64,000 nt of DNA from Mallotus nudiflorus (GCA_947683625.1 CANTUR010000240.1:1054001-1118000), one strand, 5' to 3'. Counted from the stretch's first letter, positions 23,206 through 35,649 are shown. Numbers and translations: made by a program. Notes: generated by a model from the letters alone, not told the origin.

Positions 23206-23599
23206 GTTAGTTGCGTCCTTTTAAGCTCTTAATTCCTCACCTCCAACCCCAATTTTAGACATCTTCGCACCAAACCTCCATTCTCTCTCACTGAATACCC
23301 TTAAAAGCTTGAATCATGACCATAAGAAGCCTCAAACTACTATAACCAATATTGAAAAGCTTAAACAACACATCATGGACTAAATTGGAGCCATTTCACT
23401 TGTCAGTCTTTAAATCACTACATTTTAAAAGAATCAACTTCTTATTTCTTCACACAGTAGCTCATTTTTACATCATCAAAAACACATCTTCCAGTTTAAT
23501 ATGGTTAAGTCATGTCTCTTACTATAGTAGTTTGAAGCCCTTATAGGTTGTCTAATGGATTCTTCGTGCTAACTCATGATCCCTATGTTTGGAATTCCC

Positions 23600-24545
23600 A
23601 ACTTATATCTTATTCCATATCAGATGGCCCAACTATTCAATCTTCCACCCTAATCATTATCTCATTATCTTCTTAGCTTAGAGGTTATATTAGAATCCTT
23701 CCTTAGAGCTATCTCAGGCACGGACAGGGGAGAAGTTTATTAGCCTTGGATGATGGCCCTTTGTTTTTATGCTCAATTCTTACTTGTCTTGCTTTTTAGG
23801 AATTACGATTCAAAACTCCTCCATATTCTGGGCCAAGTGGAATCAGGGCTCAACCCTTTACCTCTCATTTTAGTAGAAACCATTATTGGACTGGACAACT
23901 TTATAGAGACCAAGCATTTTTTTGGAAGTACGTTCTTATTGGAGGTAAATTTCTCATTTTTTTGACTTTTTTTTAATTTACTAGCATTTTTACTTACTTG
24001 TCACTCCCATAGATGTGGTTCTTTATGAAACTGAGATTACTTGAACCTCCTTGAGACATTGCACGGTATAGAGCCAAACATTACCAAACTAGGAAACTGC
24101 ATCCTATACTAGAGAACATTCAGAGTTGGCTATTGACATTTCCCAATACTTTAATTCGATGGATGTGCCCATAGTGGAGGTTGCGATATATGACCATTCG
24201 GTCTTACACCTACTGCGTTCCGGTTGTTGATCTTCATTTTGCTACTTTTTACAACCCTGCCTGTCTCTATTGCCAGTATGAACAAAAGCAACTAATAGTA
24301 GAGTTAGTGCATGAGTTTGAGCTAGGGCCCCTCTTTTAAAATATTCTAGACAATTTAGTTACTACCTGGCCTCGTAGAATCGTTGAATGAAACATATACT
24401 ACAATGGAGATCAGACTACCAATTATCATTACAAAGCATGGATTCAGTTGCAAGAATTAGAGAAAGATGAGTTTATTAGAAATAAAAGAACAAAAGAGTT
24501 TCAAGTATTAAGCACTCAGGAGGCTCAACAAAAGAGAAGAAAATA
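23600..24545 (+). pseudogene. Antisense plant mobile domain-like gene 2, decayed
   Basis: A second plus-strand reading lies tail-to-tail with pol. The first exon reads LPLILVETIIGLDNF then HFFGSTFLLE, ending at a donor GT (23945). After an acceptor at 24011-24012 it continues MWFFMKLRLLEPP, stop, IRWMCP, stop, WRLRYM, VPVVDLHFATFYNPACLY, and TTWPRRIVE, ending in a Lys/Glu-rich tail with TAA near 24545. The order I-L-x-E-T-x-x-G-L-D, C-P-x-W, F-Y-x-P is what I recall of plant mobile domain proteins related to MAIN. It is a different subtype from gene 1. The 5' end is unclear and could extend upstream to about 23350. Confidence 0.5.
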
Positions 24546-24929
24546 AGATTAGTTCATGAATTAAGTCATCGATTCTTTTTTGTTAGATAGAGTTTCCCTT
24601 TAGTTAAACCATCTATAATAGACGTTTAATGCAATATTTAATAGTAATTAAAGCAATCTATTTCATTTAATTTAAGCACAATCTATATATACATTTTGCT
24701 TCTAACACATCTCATGTCGTTAGTTAACTTGCCCTTGCAAGTTTTCCAACTAACCATTTTTTCTCTCTCTCTCCTTTTGGACTGTCTTTGAATTTTTCCT
24801 GAACCACATCTTTTAAGGTTTTCAATCCAACATGAATTTTTATATTTTTTTATTTTTGTCTTTTACTTTTTCCTAGATAGCCTCTTTTCAAGGTTTTCTC
24901 CCTAGCGAGATTTTTACATAAAGTATTTC

Positions 24930-26130
24930 TTAACCTTGTCCAGGTTAATAGGTTCTTGAAATTCATTCCCTTTGATGTCAGTAGGGTATCAACACCCTTG
25001 GAGAACAACTTCTTTACCACATATAGGCCTTCCCAATTTGGCTTAAATGTCCCTTATAAATCAATCATAATCGGCTTCGTAAGCTTCATCACTAAGTCTC
25101 CCTCTTTGATCTTCCATGGCTTGATAATTTTGTTATATGCCCGAGCTATCCTCTTCTGATATAGTTGAGAATGGTAAATAGCCCTTATCCTCTTCTCATC
25201 CAACAATGTCAACTGCGCTAATTGACTTTCCAACCATTGGTATTCAAGGATTTTAGATTTTAAGAAAACCCTCAATGATCTAATCTCAACCTCTATTGGC
25301 AACACAAATTTGTACTTATATACTAAGGAATACAGAGTAGCCCCTGTTGATGTTCTAGTAGTAGTTTGGTATCCCCATAATGCAAATTGTAAATAATCTA
25401 CTAAATCCGAATAATTCTCCATCATTTTAGCTAGTATCCTATTTACATTTTTATTTATAGCTTCCACTACCCCATTTACCTGTGGCATGTATGGAGATGA
25501 TCTATGATGTTCAATTTTGTAGTCTATTTATAGCGCCGTCATCTCTGCCCAAAATTGAACACCGTTATCAATGACAATGTGGTGTGGTAGCCCATATCTA
25601 TAGATTATATTATTCTCGATAAACCTTGACATCTGCTTCGAGCCAATAGTAGCATAGGACTCAACGTTAACCCATTTGGAGAAATAGTCTATTACCACGA
25701 TGATATATCGATGACCGTTCGATGCCCTTAGCCTTATCTCCCTTATGATATCAATTCCTCAAACTGTAAATGGCCAAGGGGAAGTCATTCCCTAAAGCTC
25801 CATAGATGCAAATGGATTATGTCCCCATAAGCTTGGTAATTGTGGCACCTTTTTATAAACTTGACACAATCTATCTCCGTGGTAATCCAAAAATAACCCT
25901 GACAAGCTATTTTCGTTGCTAGGATTGTCCCATTCATATGTGGCCTACACACTCCTTAATGGACCACTTCCATAAGTTTATGGGCTTCCTCTTTATTGAC
26001 ACATCTCAAGTAGACACCCGTGGGCATCCTTATGTACAACATTCCATCGTAGCTAATAAATTACCGAGATAGCATTCTCAGAAACATCCTTTCTTTCTTA
26101 TCAGCATCCTCAGGGAACTGTCTTGTCTCT
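24930..26130 (-). pseudogene. Tat-type pol: integrase
   Basis: The best-preserved part is 25054-25488: PQVNGVVEAINKNVNRIL (the catalytic Glu region), LQFALWGYQTTTRTSTGAT, SLVYKYKFVLPIEVEI, and QLYQKRIARAYNK, then the GDLVMK strand of the C-terminal domain. The catalytic core around 25500-25800 is readable only in pieces, and stops are present (for example between the GDLVMK region and the C-terminal NWEGLYVV). Pol ends near 24930, convergent with the second antisense gene. Confidence 0.75.
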
Positions 26131-26246
26131 AAATATCACTGTAAATTATAAAATGAAGGTTCCTCAATGGTATTTACAGGTATTGCCCTTAATTCCTTGT
26201 AATAAGGTGTATGGGACTTTGCTAATATTAGAGGCCTAACCTCTAT

Positions 26247-26930
26247 TTATTTGCCACTTTCCCACATAGAAGCTAGAGTAGCCAGAGCATCAACTATCTG
26301 GTTCTCTTCTTTTAGTGGATGAATAATTTTACACTGAGTAAAGGATAATAAGATAGCCACCAAATAATCCCAATACGGACGCAGCTTGTCCTCTTTCACT
26401 TTCCACTTATATGAAGCCTGTCTTATTATTAACATAGAATCATCGTACATGGTAATGTCCTTTGCCCCCACAATGTGTAGTGCCTCCAGACTGAAGATGT
26501 AAGCCTCATACTCTGCTTGGTTGTTTGTTACCTAAAATTTAAGACTTTTGACCATCAGGATCATTTCTCCTTTTCGCATGATCAGGATTACACCAATACC
26601 AGCCCCTTTGTTATTGATGGCTCCGTCAAAGTACATCCTCCATCCTTGGACCTCTATTTCCCCTAAAGGTTCATTAGGGAATTCCAGTTTCCATTCTTAT
26701 TAATTAATTATTGGATTTTGAGCCAAAAAGTCTACTATCACTCTCCCTTTTACCACCTTCATCGCCACATAATCTATGTTAAATTCAGTGAGTAGCACTA
26801 ACCATCTGGCTAGCTTTTCTATAAGTGAGGGAGTTCGTTAAAGGTACCTGAGAGGATTATGCGTAGAAACCGCTTCTATCCTATAGGACTAGAAATAGTG
26901 TCGGAGCTTCTTCTTCGCCCAAATTACAGC
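26247..26930 (-). pseudogene. Tat-type pol: RNase H
   Basis: The readable C-terminal part (26247-26471) contains ITMYDDSMLIIRQ (active-site Asp region), KWKVKEDKLRPYWDYL, and EENQIVDALATLASMWES. The upstream part (26480-26930) shows a tether/RNase H junction in fragments. It is broken by stops. Confidence 0.7.
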
Positions 26931-27299
26931 CAAGCATGTTTTCTCTACAAGACTGTAATTGGCTTCATATTACAAGAGCTTTTTACTCAAGTAATACATT
27001 ATGTGTTCAACTCTCTCTCCATTCTCTTGATCTAGCATTGCCCCTATTGCATCCTTCTCAATTACTAAATATAGGGTTAAGAGCCTACCCGACTTTGGTG
27101 GCTGTAAGATTAGAGGATTCATCAAATAACTCTTAATAGCTTTGAAAGCTTATTGACATTCATATTCCCATATCACAGGTTAATTCTTTTTTAGGTGCTT
27201 GAAGATTGGCTTACACATAGTAGTCAACTTAGCTATGAACCTACAAATCTATTGTAATTGCTCGATAAACCCCTTGACATCTTTCTTACTTTTTGGCAC

Positions 27300-28276
27300 G
27301 GGCATTTCTCTATTTGTCTTAACCTTTTCTGGCCTAATTTTATACCTTTTTAACTAACAATATGCCCCAATAATTTACCAAATGTTACTACGAAAACACA
27401 CTTCTTCAAATTCAGTATAAGGTTATACTTTTATACTCTCGCTAGGAACTTGTCTAGAGCTTTGCAGTGCCCTTCTTTGGTTGTAGACTTTGCCATCATA
27501 TTGTCTATTTATACTTCTATCTCTTTAAGGATCATATCATGTAACAGAGCAGTCGCCATCCTTTAATACGTAGCCCCTATATTTTTTAACACAAATGGCA
27601 TTACCTGATAGCAAGAGATACCCCATTTGGTGGTAAATGACGTCTTCAGTTTATCTATAACTGCCATCATGATTTGATTATACCTTGAGAAACCATCCAT
27701 AAAAGAGTACATTGCACTAGAAGCCACATTATTAACTAGAGTCTCGAAGTGTGCTAGCGGGACTAGCACTATGTTTTCCAATCATCAGGTGTCCTCTACC
27801 ACCTCCAGGAACTTTGCCTTTAGCTATTTCTTAACTTCTTCTTTAACTAAGAGAGCCCATTCTAGCCTCAGCCTTCTCTTCTTCTATTTCATTGGTGATA
27901 TGTGAGGATCTATAGGGATCTTGTGTTTAGAGATCTCCCTATTGATTCCAGGCATGTCTTTATAGCCCCAAGAAAATACTTTCTTTCTTTTTATTAATAT
28001 TTCTTTCTTTTTTTCTTTCTCATCATGAGTTAAATAAGAAGAAAGTAATATATTTTTAGTGTTGTCATTTGTGCCTAAATTAAATGATTCAGTTTGCATG
28101 GAATTAACGTCAAACATATGGATGATATAATCATCATAAATAGAATAACCATTAGGAAACACATCACACAAATAAGCAAATTCAAACTTCATTACATTAA
28201 CTTTTGAAAATAAAAAATCATTAGTTTCAAACAAAGTAGAAAGAGAAACATCAAAATCATCATAAAAGACATCCAT
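27300..28276 (-). pseudogene. Tat-type pol: reverse transcriptase, damaged active site
   Basis: From right to left the reading gives VFSWGYKDMPGINREI (27890-27990), EWALLVKEEVKK, LVPLAHFETLVNN, YSFMDGFSRYNQIMM, GISCYQVMPFVLKNIGATY (27563-27781), then the YVDD-equivalent at about 27510-27525, which reads stop-I-D-N. About 29 residues normally found between LVP and HFETLV (the segment with the first catalytic region) are missing, so there is an internal deletion. Both changes abolish polymerase activity. Confidence 0.75.
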
Positions 28277-29393
28277 GATGGAATTGAGGACAAAGGCTTT
28301 GAAATCCTGGTCCTTGCCCTATTAATTGGCATCTTTCAGGTTCAGAGCAGCTATATTCTCCTCAGACTCTTCCTTGGTTGGTACTAGTTCTTCCATGAGA
28401 ACTTCCTTAATAGTAGCTTTCTTTATCCCATTTACAAATTTAGAAAAGATTTTAAATCCCGGGATTACTTCTCCAGCCATCAATAATGGTTTAAGAGCTC
28501 CACTGTATGGGTATCCAATGCCTTCTCTGACAAAAGTTTCCCATAAGGCCTTTCTCTTAACCATGATCTCTTCCTTTTATTTCTTAAGTTGATCCCAGAT
28601 GTCAATTTCTTCTTCATAACCATCAATCCCCTTAAATCCTACCCCATGCTTCAGAATGGGTATTTTACGCTCAATAAATCTCGAGGGTCTGCTTTGGTTT
28701 TTTCCCAATCCTATGCTAGGCATGAATTTCATGTTTTACATCATACTCAGAATTTTCTTGTCCATCTCATTTTCATAAATTATGCATACCTCAAAGATCT
28801 AGCTTATAGTTATATCCTTAGGAGCCAACTTCAAGGTAGCCACATCAGCTTTAGTCGTAGCAGAGATGGTGACAACCTTGCCCTTATGCAGAAACTTGAT
28901 TTTCTGATGGATAGTAGAGAGTAGGTCACCTAAAGGATGAAACCATGGAATTCCTAATAGAATAGTAAAGGTCATAGGAATATCAATTATATGTAAGTCG
29001 ACCTAAGTCTCAATAGGTCCTATCTTGACCAAAGTTTTGAATGTCCCCTTAACATGCCTGTTCATATCATTATATGCTTTGATGACTACCTTATAAGGTT
29101 TCAAGTCTACCACAATTAAGCCTAACTTCGATAGAATTTTCAATAACACACATTAATGGTAGAACCATTATCTACCATAACACAGAAGGTCATATTTCCT
29201 TTAAATTTAGCCTTGATGAATAAGGCTTTGTGGTGATCCCCCCTTCCAAGGGTAAATCATCATCAGAAAATATTGTAGTGCCTTGGGGAGTTTCTATTAA
29301 TGAATCAACCATATGCTCTGGAGTACATTTTATGGAGATCTTTTTTCGATATAGTGTTAGAACTAGTGCCTCCCGGTGGTCTCCTGAATGCAT
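28277..29393 (-). pseudogene. Tat-type pol: protease and linker
   Basis: Protease relic: DDDLPLEGG and, in another frame, TFCVMVDNGSTINV at about 29155-29195, with D-N-G-S in place of the usual D-S/T-G. A frameshift separates the two. The linker region 28322-28564 reads GIGYPYSGALKPLL and an acidic end (VPTKEESEENIAAL), typical of the protease-RT spacer in Tat elements. The stretch 28590-29140 is stop-rich. Confidence 0.6.
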
Positions 29394-29899
29394 AAGTAAC
29401 TCCTAAACACTAGCAATGGTCTCTTACTCTCTCTTTACTTCTTCTCTTTTCTCTAACCTCTTTACCTTTTCTGGTTCAGGTTTAGTAGTTTCGGCTTCTT
29501 TTCTTTTTTCCTTAACCTTCCTCATAGATTGGCCCATTCTATTTCCCTCATCATCCCATAAATCAACTTGCCCCTCATTCTCATTATTAGAGCTCCAAAT
29601 GTCCAAGATGTGCACAATAAGCTCTACAGGTTGTTTGTTTTAGTTTGGGTCTTTTAGCTCAGGTTCAAGTTTTAGTGGGTTAGAAATGGTGTCAACAAAA
29701 GAGTTCAAGACTTGCTCTTATGTTAAATCGGTATTAATTATCAATATATGTGTGTTAAGTGGTGGTACATTTTGGTAATTGGGTAGAGGGTTGTTGTGGG
29801 TGTTTGGCTTTCTCATCTCAAGGTTAGTGATCTTACCTGCATTGATCAAGTCTTGGATTTCATGTTTCAAATAGGTGCAACTATCAGTGTCATGTCTAA

Positions 29900-31080
29900 T
29901 AGTCTAGTGGAATTTGCAAAAAAGTTTTGGGTTGGCACCTAGCAAGGGTTGTTGTGAAGGCTAGGGTCATAATAGGTTTTTTTAAATTAGCTTTTTGAGG
30001 ACTTTGGATAGAGGCTGTCCCAAATTTAAGAATCTTTAGGGTTGCCTAACAGCATTAATCTACAAATTACTGCTTGATTACCTGATGGTATTAATTTGCC
30101 CATTACTACTTGAGCTGACTCCATCTTTACCCCCAAATCTTCCTTTAAAGAACCTTTTTCCTAGGCCAAATCTAACTCCTTCTCAACCCTAAATCTATAT
30201 AGTTATTTAAAGTCTTGGATAATGCCAGTATATACCCTTCCATTTCCAGCATTAGTTGGTCTGACTCTATAGGCCTATGCCTCATTTGAGATAACTTTCC
30301 CATCCAATGAGTCAAGTAATCAGTGAAGGATTTATTGAACCTTTGCTTGGCATTCTATATATCCCTCAATGATACCTATAACTGAACATTGAGGCCATAC
30401 TATTTCACAAATGTAGCACACAGTTTCCAGTCAGACTGGACATGTGGTTCTAGTGTGTAATACTGACGAATTGGTGCACCTTCCAATGACATAAGGAACT
30501 GTTTAACTCTCTAGGCCTTAGTCAATTTGATGGCTTTCATGTAAGTCATATATTGCTTTACATGCAAATGGGGGTCTTCAACTCTAGAATACTTTCGGGG
30601 AACTTGAATTTTTAGGGTAGCATATCATCTTTCTCATCTAAATTCAAATTAGTATAATCCAACAGAGCATTTATGCCCATCTTCTTTATCGTCTTCTGCA
30701 TTTGGGTGGCTTTGGTTATTCTTTTGGCCTAGTTTGATTGTTCCACATTCTCAGCAAGGTTCACGTTCCTTCAGCTTGGCAGATCAGTCAACACTATTAC
30801 ATCATCCCCTTCCCTTTCCCGTACTAAAATCTTAACATCAAGATCAATCAGGTTGGCTGTCTATGCAAGCTGGTTCTCTTTGATTAGCTTGGTTATCTCT
30901 CCCATCATCTCTCGCATCATAAATCGGGTCTCAGCAAATACTTCCCCTTTCAACTGTGCTTTAAAAGCCTCGGGATCAAAACTTCCTGCTATTTCTATTT
31001 CTAAATTTTTTGACTAAATGGCCAGAATTGGTTCAAACCCACTTGGATGAGCTTGAAGGATCTATACTGCTGTAAGATCA
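29900..31080 (-). pseudogene. Tat-type gag
   Basis: Minus-strand fragments around 30280-30430 read YGLNVQL, VSLRDI, NAKQRFNKSFTDYLTHW and GKLSQMRHRPIESDQLM, which match gag of Tat/Ogre-type elements. Many stops. The zinc-knuckle region near 29900-29990 is not clearly recognisable. From 31080 to 31925 there is a 5' leader with no gene. Confidence 0.65.
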
Positions 31081-31925
31081 CATGTTAGAATTATGCATAA
31101 CATGTATGCATAATATGCATGTCCATTTTATTATTCAAAGAAAACAACTAAGCCTACTTAATATATATATATAACACAGAGACAAAATACAAAGCTTAAA
31201 AAAAAATGACCTCCACCCTTATTTCTTTCGTACACATGTTCAATGGTGAGTTTCTTATCCTAAAATTTTTTGTTTAAGTTTCAATTATCAACAGGAGATA
31301 ACAAAACTGACGCATCCAAGATAACTCTCAAAATGTAAAAATAGAGTAAACGAGTAACAGATCCTCTAAATAAATTTAAAGTCCACCTTTAATAGACCAA
31401 GAATGACATTAAGGCCTTACTCTATCAAGATCCATTTAATGGGTCAAAATGGGCATGAAAGGCCCATTTTGGACAACACTTATTTGAAAATGGGTTGAGA
31501 ATAGGAATAAAGGCCCATCTTAACAATATCCATTTATGATGGGCTTGAGCTTTATTTTAAGGATCTATTAAAGGGCATAAAACACATGCAATTAGAAAAT
31601 TCCCAAAGGAAGTTGCTAGGTCACTACATGAGCTAAGTCTCGAGTGAAAAAGGTTTCAGCTCCCACAATAATATACATCCATATACATCTCCCCACTCAA
31701 GGATCTATGTGACATGGATAAGTATGTGTCATGAGTGACAATAATCAAATATTCCACCACCAGGTTTGAGTGAATCGTAGGTAGCAAAATATTGACTATT
31801 GTCGGGTTAATACAGGACTGAAGTGCTCATTGTGTGCAAAAAGTGTAGTGAATGCAAGAGATGCAAAAGAAATAAGAAAATAATTAAAAATGATAAAACA
31901 TAAAACACTGGAATCAGTTTCTCTA

Positions 31926-31943
31926 TCCCCAATGGCTTTACCA
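31926..31943 (-). other. Degenerate primer binding site of the Tat-type element
   Basis: On the minus strand it reads TGGTAAAGCCATTGGGGA, a few bases inside the 5' LTR. Tat-type elements often carry TGGCGACTCCGCTGGGGA here (recalled). About 11 of 18 positions agree. Confidence 0.35.
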
Positions 31944-31950
31944 CTATAGG

Positions 31951-33822
31951 TGGTGGGGTTTAGCATGTGCCCAAGTGTTTAGCGACCATGGCACTATATG
32001 GGCTCAAGGCCTACTAGGAAATATGAAATAGGTCTTAAAGCCCAATAGAAGATGAAGTCACCACTCGGATAAAAGCCGAGACACACTGTACAACAACTAG
32101 ATTCCATGGAGTTCCCAGAAGCTGTCATCAGAGATCGGGTTAGGAAACTGGGTATGGGATTTTAGAATGCCCACCCAACTTTATGGTTGCCCTCTGTTTG
32201 TGTTTTATGTTTTATTACCTTTAATTATTTCTCTATTATCACATGGATTATAATTTCCTATGAATAATTGTCGTATTTTATAATTAAGCCCAAGTTTACA
32301 CATTAATTCCTTCTATGCATTTGGTCCCAACATTCACCATAAACAAAATAAATGAAAATAATTTATAGCCATACATTCAAATCAAATGGGGAAAGGGATT
32401 GAGGATTTCAACATTTTGTTTAAATGGAAGTATAATAAACAGAAAATAAACCAAAAGTAAACTACTCGAATTAAATAAAACCTCTCAAAAACTAATTAAC
32501 AAGATAAATACTTAGTGATTAGAAATCACCAGTAAAACTCCTATAATAGATAAAATATTAGCTTCGAAAAAACATATAAAGATCTTACATAAAAATCCAT
32601 AAGATTAGCTCATGAATTAACTTAGTATAACAAAAGAAACAAAACCATAAACAAGGTAAAGATTAAACTTTAATTGAACACATTTTAGGATAATCATATG
32701 AAATAGACTTGATTATACTAAGACCTATACATGCAAGGGAACCCTAGATAATTAACAAAAAAAAAAGACAAGGTCGTATGAAACCCTATCAGAGTGGTGA
32801 TCGCCTTTGTGAAATGGTGATCGCCTCTATGATCAATCGTCTCAGATGACTCTCAAAATGGCAAAAGTTTCACTTTAAGTAAGGATCTACTATTACAAAT
32901 AATCTAGATGCATAGCTATGCCTAAAACTCAAGGAATCATGCTAAAAGCAAGATACATTACAAATAACATACACAAGGAAATGAATACACAAATTAGTAA
33001 ATAAATAAGCTAGAGATTATGCAAGCAAGCAAAAGGATTATGCAAATCTATAAATTGAACTTGAAAAGAATTGAGATAATTATTGAAGAATGAGCTTTCA
33101 AAATGTTAGCCCTCAGAAATAATTAGGAATGTTGGTCTTCCCTTGAATGCAAGCTTCTTCCCTTCTCTTTCTCAAAAAAATCAATCCTCTATACTTTTTT
33201 TTTCTCAAGAACCCCTTTTTTCTTTTCTCTCTTCAGAGCTCCCTCCTTTTAATATTTTTTTAAGAGTTCCTCCCTAATGGTTGTTAATGGCTTTCCCCCT
33301 CCTCTTTCCTTTTTTCTCTCATTTCTCTTTTTTTGTTCATACCTCTAGCCCATCCCTTACTACTGTCCTTCATCATTACCTTTTCTAGTCTTTTTATTTT
33401 CCTAAAGTTTTCTTTTTTAGACTAGAGACTGAGCTCCAATCGAGGTGGGCCTATCCTTAACTACCATTGTCACCTCTGCATTTAATGTAGAGGTAAATTG
33501 TAGTGTGCAGAGGTGGTGCCTCTACAAAGAGACAATCACCTGTTCATTTGCTGCCATAGAGGCGATTGCCTATTCACTTGCTATCATAGAGGTGATCACC
33601 TTTTCATAAAGGTGTCACCTTTTTGGCTTGCCCTGCACTAGGTGGTGGACTTGGGCTTGTTTATGGGTTTTCAGCCCTCTGGCTCATTTTTAAGAAAATT
33701 TAGGGTTTTCCTCTTGCATTCAAATTTTACATTTCTCATTATCAGGCTCTGTTTATGGGCCAACCAAATCAAGCATCCACAGTTCACCTCCTAATGTGGG
33801 CTGATCGAATCGGGTGTTTATA
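31951..33822 (-). repeat. 5' LTR of the Tat-type element
   Basis: It is homologous to 17326-19189. Palindrome clusters occur at 32792-32850 and 33510-33625. The second cluster has one more roughly 34-bp unit (CTTGCTGCCATAGAGGCGAT core) than the matching place in the other LTR, so unit number changed after insertion. Confidence 0.8.
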
Positions 33823-34013
33823 ACATCCTTATATATACCCATATATATTGATAAACTTTGATCATTTACAACTAAAGAATATACTTTATTAGGCATCATA
33901 ATTTATTAAGAAACTTTCTTAATGTGAATATTACAGTATATGAGAGAGTATGGCATGCAAGAACATCAGAATATTAAGTGCAGTAGCAGTAGAGTAACTT
34001 AGTTAACTTATTT

Positions 34014-34161
34014 GATAATGTGAATAGTTAGCTGATTCATTTTTTATTTTTTTGTCTGTTATTTCTATTGGTTGTTGCTTTAGATAATTAGTTTTTGGTT
34101 CATGTATATATAGCAGACTATGGGCTTTTTGCCAATTATGAAAAAGAGTTATTCATTTCAC
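34014..34161 (+). repeat. Probable 5' LTR of copia B
   Basis: An approximate interval before a clear primer site. It has a TATA-like GTATATATAG at about 34104-34113 and a CA end near 34160. No second copy exists in the window because the element is 3'-truncated, so the start is a guess. Confidence 0.35.
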
Positions 34162-34174
34162 CAAAATTGTGAAA

Positions 34175-34186
34175 TGGTATCAGAGC
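34175..34186 (+). other. Primer binding site, initiator tRNA-Met, copia B
   Basis: TGGTATCAGAGC is the standard plant copia/gypsy primer site, complementary to the 3' end of initiator tRNA-Met. Confidence 0.85.
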
Positions 34187-34413
34187 GATTTTCTCTCCTT
34201 TTCTAAGTAACCAAACAAGATAAAACCATTTTTTTCTTTCATCTTTTGGTTCAACAAACTACATTTTTTATTTATCTTTTCAGTGTGATTATGATTTTCG
34301 AGTTTGTTTCTTGAATCTCTACAAGATTACTCTTCTTTTAGTGTATTTTCTTTGCTTGATCACATACTTATTATTGTTGTAGAGATTCTTTTTACTCTAT
34401 TGCTTTCTTTTAT

Positions 34414-35430
34414 TTGTTTGATTCATTGTTGTTCCAATTGGCAAATCAAAGACCTGAAGATTTACCGTCGAGTCCTTTTTATTTGCATCCTAACAAGAAT
34501 CCTTCACTTGTTCTTATGTCTGTAGTTCTTAGTGGTGCAAATTATCATTCCTGGTCTAGGGCTATGAAAATGGTTCTTCAATATAAAAATAAGCTTAAAT
34601 TTATTGATGGATCTTTCTGTACCAACTAGAGATAGTGCTATATTTAATGTTTAGGAAATATGTGACAATATGGTGCTCTCATGGTTATTTCAATATGTTT
34701 CACCATCTATTGCTCAAACTATTATCTAGATTGACAATGCTATTAACATATGTAAAGATTTAAAGGATCATTTTCTAAAGGAGATTCCTATTGAATTACA
34801 GAGTTACAAGATAAGATATACTCATTTCATTAAAACTCATTATCTATTATAGATTATTTCACTCAATTGAAAGTCTTATGGGATGAATATCTCAATTTAA
34901 GAATAATTCCTTCATATACCTATGATCATTTATGTAATTGTGTAGCTCTTCAAACTGTTAAGAAATTTTAAGAAAATGATCATGTACTCAGGTTTCTTAA
35001 GGGTTTGAATAAAAATTTCTCAACTGTCAGGAGTCAAATTATGCTAATTGAGCCTCTTCCTTCAATCAACAAAGTTTTTGATATGGTTCTTTAGTAAGAA
35101 AGGAAATTTTCCACTGAGAATAAGAATCCTTATACCGACACTGATTTTTTCTTTACAAAAGGGAGTTAGTCATTTACTAAACCACCTGCTTTTTCAAGCC
35201 CCTCATAAACCTCCTCCAATTCAGAGCAAGTTTGGCACTCCAACCAAATTTACTTCTCCTCAAAGAAAAAGCCTATTTATAGCTATTGTGGCATTACAAG
35301 GCACATGGTTAATCAATGTTATAAGTAATTTAGATATCCTTTTGGAATCAAGTCTTGGAACTAACAAGAAACTGGTAATCATGTTATTGCTAATCATGTT
35401 GAGGGTTATAATTTCTTTAGTGTAGATGAT
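34414..35430 (+). pseudogene. copia B gag
   Basis: The N-terminal UBN2-type gag domain begins in an open stretch (34414-34629) with YLHPNKNPSLVL, LSGANYHSWSRAMKMVL and KLKFIDGS. The rest of gag is in several frames with stops. A zinc knuckle near 35268-35330 reads Y-S-Y-C-G-I-T-R-H-M-V-N-Q-C, with the first Cys changed to Tyr. This gag domain is the same type as the first exon of the host genes at 11583 and 57868. Confidence 0.75.
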
Positions 35431-35649
35431 GAGATACATATTGGTGATAATACTATGAAACAAAGGGTCTTGCCAGCTGAAAATCCTACATTTAGCACTA
35501 TTGTTTTTCCTTTCACATTTGAGCAATACAAGAAGATATTAGCACTTATCCAGCTAACTACTCAAAATACTAATGGTGGTTTAGTACTCATCATGCAACA
35601 ACTTCTAAGAAAAAAGGTATACTTCTTTATTCTTTCAAATCCTCCAATA

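Larger units (their letters stand above)
17326..33822 (-). mobile_element. Old Ty3/gypsy Tat-type retrotransposon with antisense genes
   Basis: Two 1.87 kb direct repeats bound a 12.8 kb interior. On the minus strand the order is gag (about 31080-29900), protease, RT, RNase H, integrase (to about 24930), followed by 5.7 kb before the 3' LTR. Motifs match the Tat/Ogre group: RYNQIMM/ MPFVLKNIGATY in RT, ENQIVDALATLASM in RNase H, and GYQTTTRTSTGATLYSLVY in integrase. The 5.7 kb contains two plus-strand plant-mobile-domain ORFs (an antisense arrangement known for some Tat elements), a minisatellite and palindrome clusters. Every coding region is broken, so it is inactive. Flanks GCATA and ACATC give only a weak 5-bp duplication. 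Confidence 0.85.

Noticed and set aside
28326..28592. Plus-strand 88-residue ORF within the Tat-type element
   Set aside because: Antisense shadow of the protease-RT linker, which reads coherently on the minus strand.
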